In this document: positions 32,716 through 35,564 of the stretch, piece after piece | How positions within the stretch are numbered: the stretch's first letter is position 1 | Layout of the letters: every line of letters begins with the position of its first letter | Assembly (NCBI GenBank): GCA_043721435.1 | Contig: JAYSQR010000016.1 | Location: forward strand, 1 to 35,564 | Reading direction: 5' to 3' | Length of the DNA: 35,564 bases | Source of the DNA: VFJL01 sp043721435 | GTDB taxonomy: Bacteria; Pseudomonadota; Gammaproteobacteria; Burkholderiales; Nitrosomonadaceae | Made by a program: the position numbers and the translations under genes | The notes under the pieces: model-generated | The model's database searches: none | What the model was told of the DNA's origin: nothing | Seen by the model: the letters and a program-made list of their open reading frames with translations, nothing else

Positions 32716-33636
32716 ATGTCAATGGCTGATCGCGATGGCGTGATCTGGTACGACGGTAAAATGGTTCCCTGGCGCGACGCCACCACACACGTGCTCACTC
32801 ACACTCTGCACTATGGCATGGGGGTGTTTGAAGGTGTGCGCGCCTACCAGGCCGCCCAAGGCCCCGCGATTTTCCGTCTGCAGGAACATACTGACCGGCT
32901 ATTCAATTCGGCGCATATCTTCATGATGAAAATGCCTTACGACAAGGCTACCCTGATGCAAGCCCAACGTGAGGTGGTAAAGCAGAATAAGCTGGAATCG
33001 TGCTATATCCGCCCAATTGCTTTCTACGGTTCCGAGGCCATGGGAATTTCCGCCAAGACGCTCTCGGTGCATGTGGCCGTCGCTGCCTGGCCGTGGGGTG
33101 CCTATCTCGGTGTGGATGGCATGGAGAAAGGTATCCGTGTTAAGACTTCATCGTTTTCGCGTCACCATGTCAACGTTAACATGTGTCGCGCCAAATCGGT
33201 TACCACTTATGCCAACTCAATTCTGGCGCACCAGGAGGTGGCTCATGATGGCTACGACGAGGCGTTGTTGCTGGATGTGGATGGCTATGTGGCGGAGGGA
33301 TCAGGCGAAAATATTTTCATCATCAAGCACGGTAGACTCTATACGCCAGACATGACTTCCTGCCTGGAGGGCATCACCCGCGCATCAATCATCGAACTTG
33401 CCGCAGAAATCGGTATTCCTGTGATTGAAAAACGCATCACGCGCGACGAAGTTTATTGTGCTGAAGAAGCATTCTTTACCGGCACCGCAGCGGAAGTCAC
33501 CCCGATTCGTGAACTCGATAACCGCACTATCGGCAGCGGCACACGCGGCCCGATCACCGCCAGACTTCAAGCCATGTTTTTTGACTGTGTCAGCGGCAAG
33601 GCCAAGAATCATGCCGACTGGCTTACTTATGTTTGA
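32716..33636 (+). CDS. ilvE: branched-chain amino acid aminotransferase
   Basis: 306-residue class IV (fold type IV) PLP enzyme catalysing the last step of leucine, isoleucine and valine synthesis, and its reverse. The catalytic Lys is K160 in NMCRAKSVTTYANSILA. The cofactor-phosphate and Glu region is E194 in YVAEGSGENIFI. Other typical blocks are LHYGMGVFEGVRAY near 31–44 and FFTGTAAEVTPIRELDNR. Length is normal (E. coli 309). The ATG has GGGAG 7 bases upstream. It is followed within 25 bases by the zf-CHCC gene, as in other betaproteobacteria, and probably shares its transcript. Confidence 0.97.
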   Translation: MSMADRDGVIWYDGKMVPWRDATTHVLTHTLHYGMGVFEGVRAYQAAQGPAIFRLQEHTDRLFNSAHIFMMKMPYDKATLMQAQREVVKQNKLESCYIRPIAFYGSEAMGISAKTLSVHVAVAAWPWGAYLGVDGMEKGIRVKTSSFSRHHVNVNMCRAKSVTTYANSILAHQEVAHDGYDEALLLDVDGYVAEGSGENIFIIKHGRLYTPDMTSCLEGITRASIIELAAEIGIPVIEKRITRDEVYCAEEAFFTGTAAEVTPIRELDNRTIGSGTRGPITARLQAMFFDCVSGKAKNHADWLTYV

Positions 33637-33657
33637 TCAAGTTTGACGGAGCTGTCC

Positions 33658-33864
33658 ATGCAGGATCACACCATCGACAATAAACAGCGGCAGATAGAAA
33701 TTACTACGGATGACTTGCCACTACACTGCCCCATGCCGTCAATGCAGCTCTGGAACTCGCATCCGCGCGTGTACCTGCCGATTGAGAATACGGGTGAGGC
33801 GCTGTGTCCCTACTGCGGTACCCGCTATACGCTCAAGGGTGGCGCCGTAGCCGGGCATCACTAG
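33658..33864 (+). CDS. zinc-finger protein, zf-CHCC family
   Basis: 68 residues. The conserved zinc-ligand pattern is LPLHCPMP, then SHPRVYLPIENTGEALCPYCGTRYTLKGG. The Cys, His and two C-terminal Cys match the CHCC finger also found in a mitochondrial complex I accessory subunit (NDUFS6-like). The bacterial forms are short and of unknown function. I chose the ATG at 33658, preceded by CGGAG; a TTG five codons earlier is less likely. It lies just after ilvE and before the phosphohexomutase gene, a conserved neighbourhood. Confidence 0.93.
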   Translation: MQDHTIDNKQRQIEITTDDLPLHCPMPSMQLWNSHPRVYLPIENTGEALCPYCGTRYTLKGGAVAGHH

Positions 33865-33956
33865 CCTGCGTGACCCCATACAGTTACTGGCTTTATCAAT
33901 GAAGAACGCGGTCTGAGCTGACCAGACCGATAAATAACCCATTTTCGAATCGCGCC

Positions 33957-35333
33957 ATGCACAATCTCCCCAACGAAATTTTCAAGGCCTACGATATTCG
34001 CGGTGTCGTCGGTAAAACCCTGACTGCTGCAATCGTCGAAGCCATTGGTCACGCCATCGGTTCGGAAGCACGGGCACGGGGGCTCGCATCGGTAGCGATA
34101 GGCCGCGACGGCAGGCTATCGGGACCGGAACTGGCGCAGGCATTGGCAAGAGGTCTGCAAAAAAGCGGTGTTAACGTGGTAGATGTAGGAATGGTCGCCA
34201 CGCCCATGCTTTACTTCGCTGCCCATGAGTTGTGCAATTACTCCGGAGTGATGGTCACCGGTAGCCATAACCCGCCCGACTACAATGGTCTGAAAATGGT
34301 GCTGGGCGGTGAAACTCTGGCGGCTGAATCGATTCAGGCTTTGCGCCTGCGCCTCGAAAACAGCGATCTGGTCGATGGCAGCGGCGGCTATCGCAAGCAC
34401 GACATTACCGAGACTTATCTGCAGCGTATCACCAGTGATATCAAACTGGCGCGGCCGATGAAAATTATCGTCGATTGCGGCAATGGTGTTGCCGGTGCCT
34501 ATGCGCCAGCGCTCTACCGCAGGCTCGGGTGCGAAGTGACGGAACTGTTTTGCGAGGTGGATGGGACTTTTCCCAATCATCATCCCGATCCATCGGTGCC
34601 TGAAAATCTGCGTGACGTGATCCATGCGCTCAAAACTACTGATGCTGAAATCGGGCTCGCTTTCGACGGTGATGGCGATCGTCTAGGCGTGGTTGCCAAG
34701 GACGGCAGCATTATCTATGCCGACCGCCAGTTAATGCTGTTTGCCGCCGATGTGTTATCCAGAAACCCCGGCGGGCAAATCATTTTCGATGTGAAATGCA
34801 CCCGCAACCTGGCGCCATGGATCGAGCATCATGGTGGCAAGCCGATCATGTGGAAAACCGGGCATTCGTTCATCAAGGGTAAACTGAAAGAAACCGGCGC
34901 GCTGCTGGCGGGCGAAATGAGCGGCCACATTTTCTTCAAGGAACGCTGGTATGGATTCGATGATGGCCTCTACGCGGGGGCACGATTGCTGGAATTGCTC
35001 AGTCACCAAGCGGATATCAACGCCACGCTGCACGCCATCCCCGACGCGATCAACACCCCGGAGCTGCAAATCAGACTGAAGGAAGGCGAGAATTACGCGC
35101 TCATCGCGCAATTACAAAAAACTGCCCGCTTTGATAACCCGGAACGCGTCATCACCATCGACGGGCTGCGAGTGGAATACCAAGACGGTTTTGGCCTGGC
35201 GCGCTCGTCCAATACCACGCCGGTGATCGTATTGCGCTTCGAGGCTGACAACGCAGCAGCATTAAAACGCATTCAGGAAGATTTCCGTAAAGTTATCCTG
35301 CAAGCCAGGCCTGACGTGGTATTACCGTATTAA
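33957..35333 (+). CDS. phosphomannomutase/phosphoglucomutase
   Basis: 458-residue alpha-D-phosphohexomutase of the AlgC/ManB type, interconverting 6- and 1-phosphates of mannose or glucose for exopolysaccharide and LPS sugars. The phosphoserine loop is TGSHNPPDYNG with S103. The Mg-binding loop is DGDGDR (237–242). The sugar-binding loop is GEMSGHIFF, and the phosphate-binding C-terminal block is GLARSSNTTPVIVLRFEAD. Length and loops match AlgC rather than GlmM (whose loop is usually SASHNP) or the longer Pgm. It follows the zf-CHCC gene by about 90 bases with no clear terminator between. Confidence 0.95.
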   Translation: MHNLPNEIFKAYDIRGVVGKTLTAAIVEAIGHAIGSEARARGLASVAIGRDGRLSGPELAQALARGLQKSGVNVVDVGMVATPMLYFAAHELCNYSGVMVTGSHNPPDYNGLKMVLGGETLAAESIQALRLRLENSDLVDGSGGYRKHDITETYLQRITSDIKLARPMKIIVDCGNGVAGAYAPALYRRLGCEVTELFCEVDGTFPNHHPDPSVPENLRDVIHALKTTDAEIGLAFDGDGDRLGVVAKDGSIIYADRQLMLFAADVLSRNPGGQIIFDVKCTRNLAPWIEHHGGKPIMWKTGHSFIKGKLKETGALLAGEMSGHIFFKERWYGFDDGLYAGARLLELLSHQADINATLHAIPDAINTPELQIRLKEGENYALIAQLQKTARFDNPERVITIDGLRVEYQDGFGLARSSNTTPVIVLRFEADNAAALKRIQEDFRKVILQARPDVVLPY

Positions 35334-35372
35334 GTGAAGAAATTGCAGCGGTGTCACGCAACAGCACAATAA

Positions 35373-35406
35373 AGAGGTTGCAGGTCACCTCTAAAAATCT
35401 AGATTT
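35373..35406. repeat. hairpin and palindrome downstream of the phosphohexomutase gene
   Basis: AGAGGT (35373–35378) pairs with ACCTCT (35387–35392), forming a 6-bp stem with an 8-base loop. It is followed by a perfect 12-base palindrome AAATCTAGATTT (35395–35406). The stem may act as a weak terminator about 40 bases after the stop, but no U-run follows on the plus strand; the tract there is A-rich. Confidence 0.45.
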
Positions 35407-35474
35407 CGTCACGAATACTTCGTTACTCACAAAAAATATCTCCTTACATATCAATCTATATGCTGCATCAGTAG

Positions 35475-35564
35475 TGTCCGGTTAAAAATCGAACAGATTT
35501 AGTTGATTAGCGAAATAGGCCTGTTCTGAAAACTGCCCGCTGCCTGAAAAGGCTTGTGATAACT
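35475..35564. mobile_element. possible insertion-sequence end running out of the window
   Basis: From about 35475 the sequence changes to AGTGTCCGGTTAAAA and on to the edge, with no gene I recognise. The start resembles terminal repeats of IS4-type elements that I recall loosely. No transposase frame, second terminal repeat or target duplication is visible, so this is only a possibility. Confidence 0.25.

Overview
This window looks like the chromosome of a betaproteobacterium, probably in the Nitrosomonadales (ammonia oxidisers and relatives). That placement is an inference from gene content and order: rnm/yciV–yciO–M50 protease–trpS–scpA–scpB–parA, yhdP–nitrilase–tldD, and glnE–ilvE–zf-CHCC–phosphohexomutase. 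Two blocks are conserved core genome. Between them lies an accessory middle with stress, metal and mobile-type genes and several broken genes. No rRNA, tRNA, CRISPR array or complete insertion sequence was seen.

Left core block (1–5868). After the last 33 codons of a Lys/Ala-rich protein, seven minus-strand genes read leftward from a good sigma-70-type promoter at 5840–5868. They encode a PHP-domain phosphoesterase/exonuclease, a YciO/Sua5-family protein, a membrane site-2-type protease, tryptophanyl-tRNA synthetase, the two condensin partners ScpA and ScpB, and an orphan ParA-type ATPase. Close spacing and overlaps suggest one operon linking RNA metabolism, translation and chromosome segregation.

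Accessory patch (5870–7740). A more AT-rich gene encodes a protein with a HEPN-type R-N-x3-H motif near its C-terminus. An 88-bp element resembling a worn integron attC site starts eight bases after its stop codon. Next comes an intact hicB antitoxin gene and a hicA toxin gene ruined by a small deletion and an out-of-frame 71-bp duplication. This is the most unusual part of the window.

Metabolic and stress region (7768–19280). It holds a G3E-family metallochaperone GTPase, a fused siroheme synthase (CysG), a small lipoprotein, and an FNR regulator divergent from it across a perfect FNR box. There follow a 1-Cys peroxiredoxin, a Met/His/Cys-rich CpxP/Spy-like periplasmic protein, a glycine-zipper membrane protein, and a thioredoxin-fold/CcdA-like fusion. 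The region ends with a frameshifted secreted protein, a Tat-exported multicopper oxidase, a short-chain dehydrogenase and a small DUF6803-like membrane protein. The theme is copper, thiol and oxygen-related stress in the envelope.

Iron-uptake energising block (19362–22513, minus). A possible small membrane protein, a TlpA-like thiol oxidoreductase, TonB, ExbB and ExbD are tightly packed and often overlap. A FecR fragment lies just downstream. No TonB-dependent receptor or FecI sigma factor is in the window, so the signalling part looks decayed.

Right core block (22971–35333). An RDD membrane protein converges on the minus-strand operon yhdP–nitrilase–tldD. Divergent from yhdP run glnE (control of glutamine synthetase), ilvE (branched-chain aminotransferase), a zf-CHCC protein and a phosphomannomutase/phosphoglucomutase. 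The last 230 bases are non-coding and rich in palindromes, with a possible insertion-sequence end.
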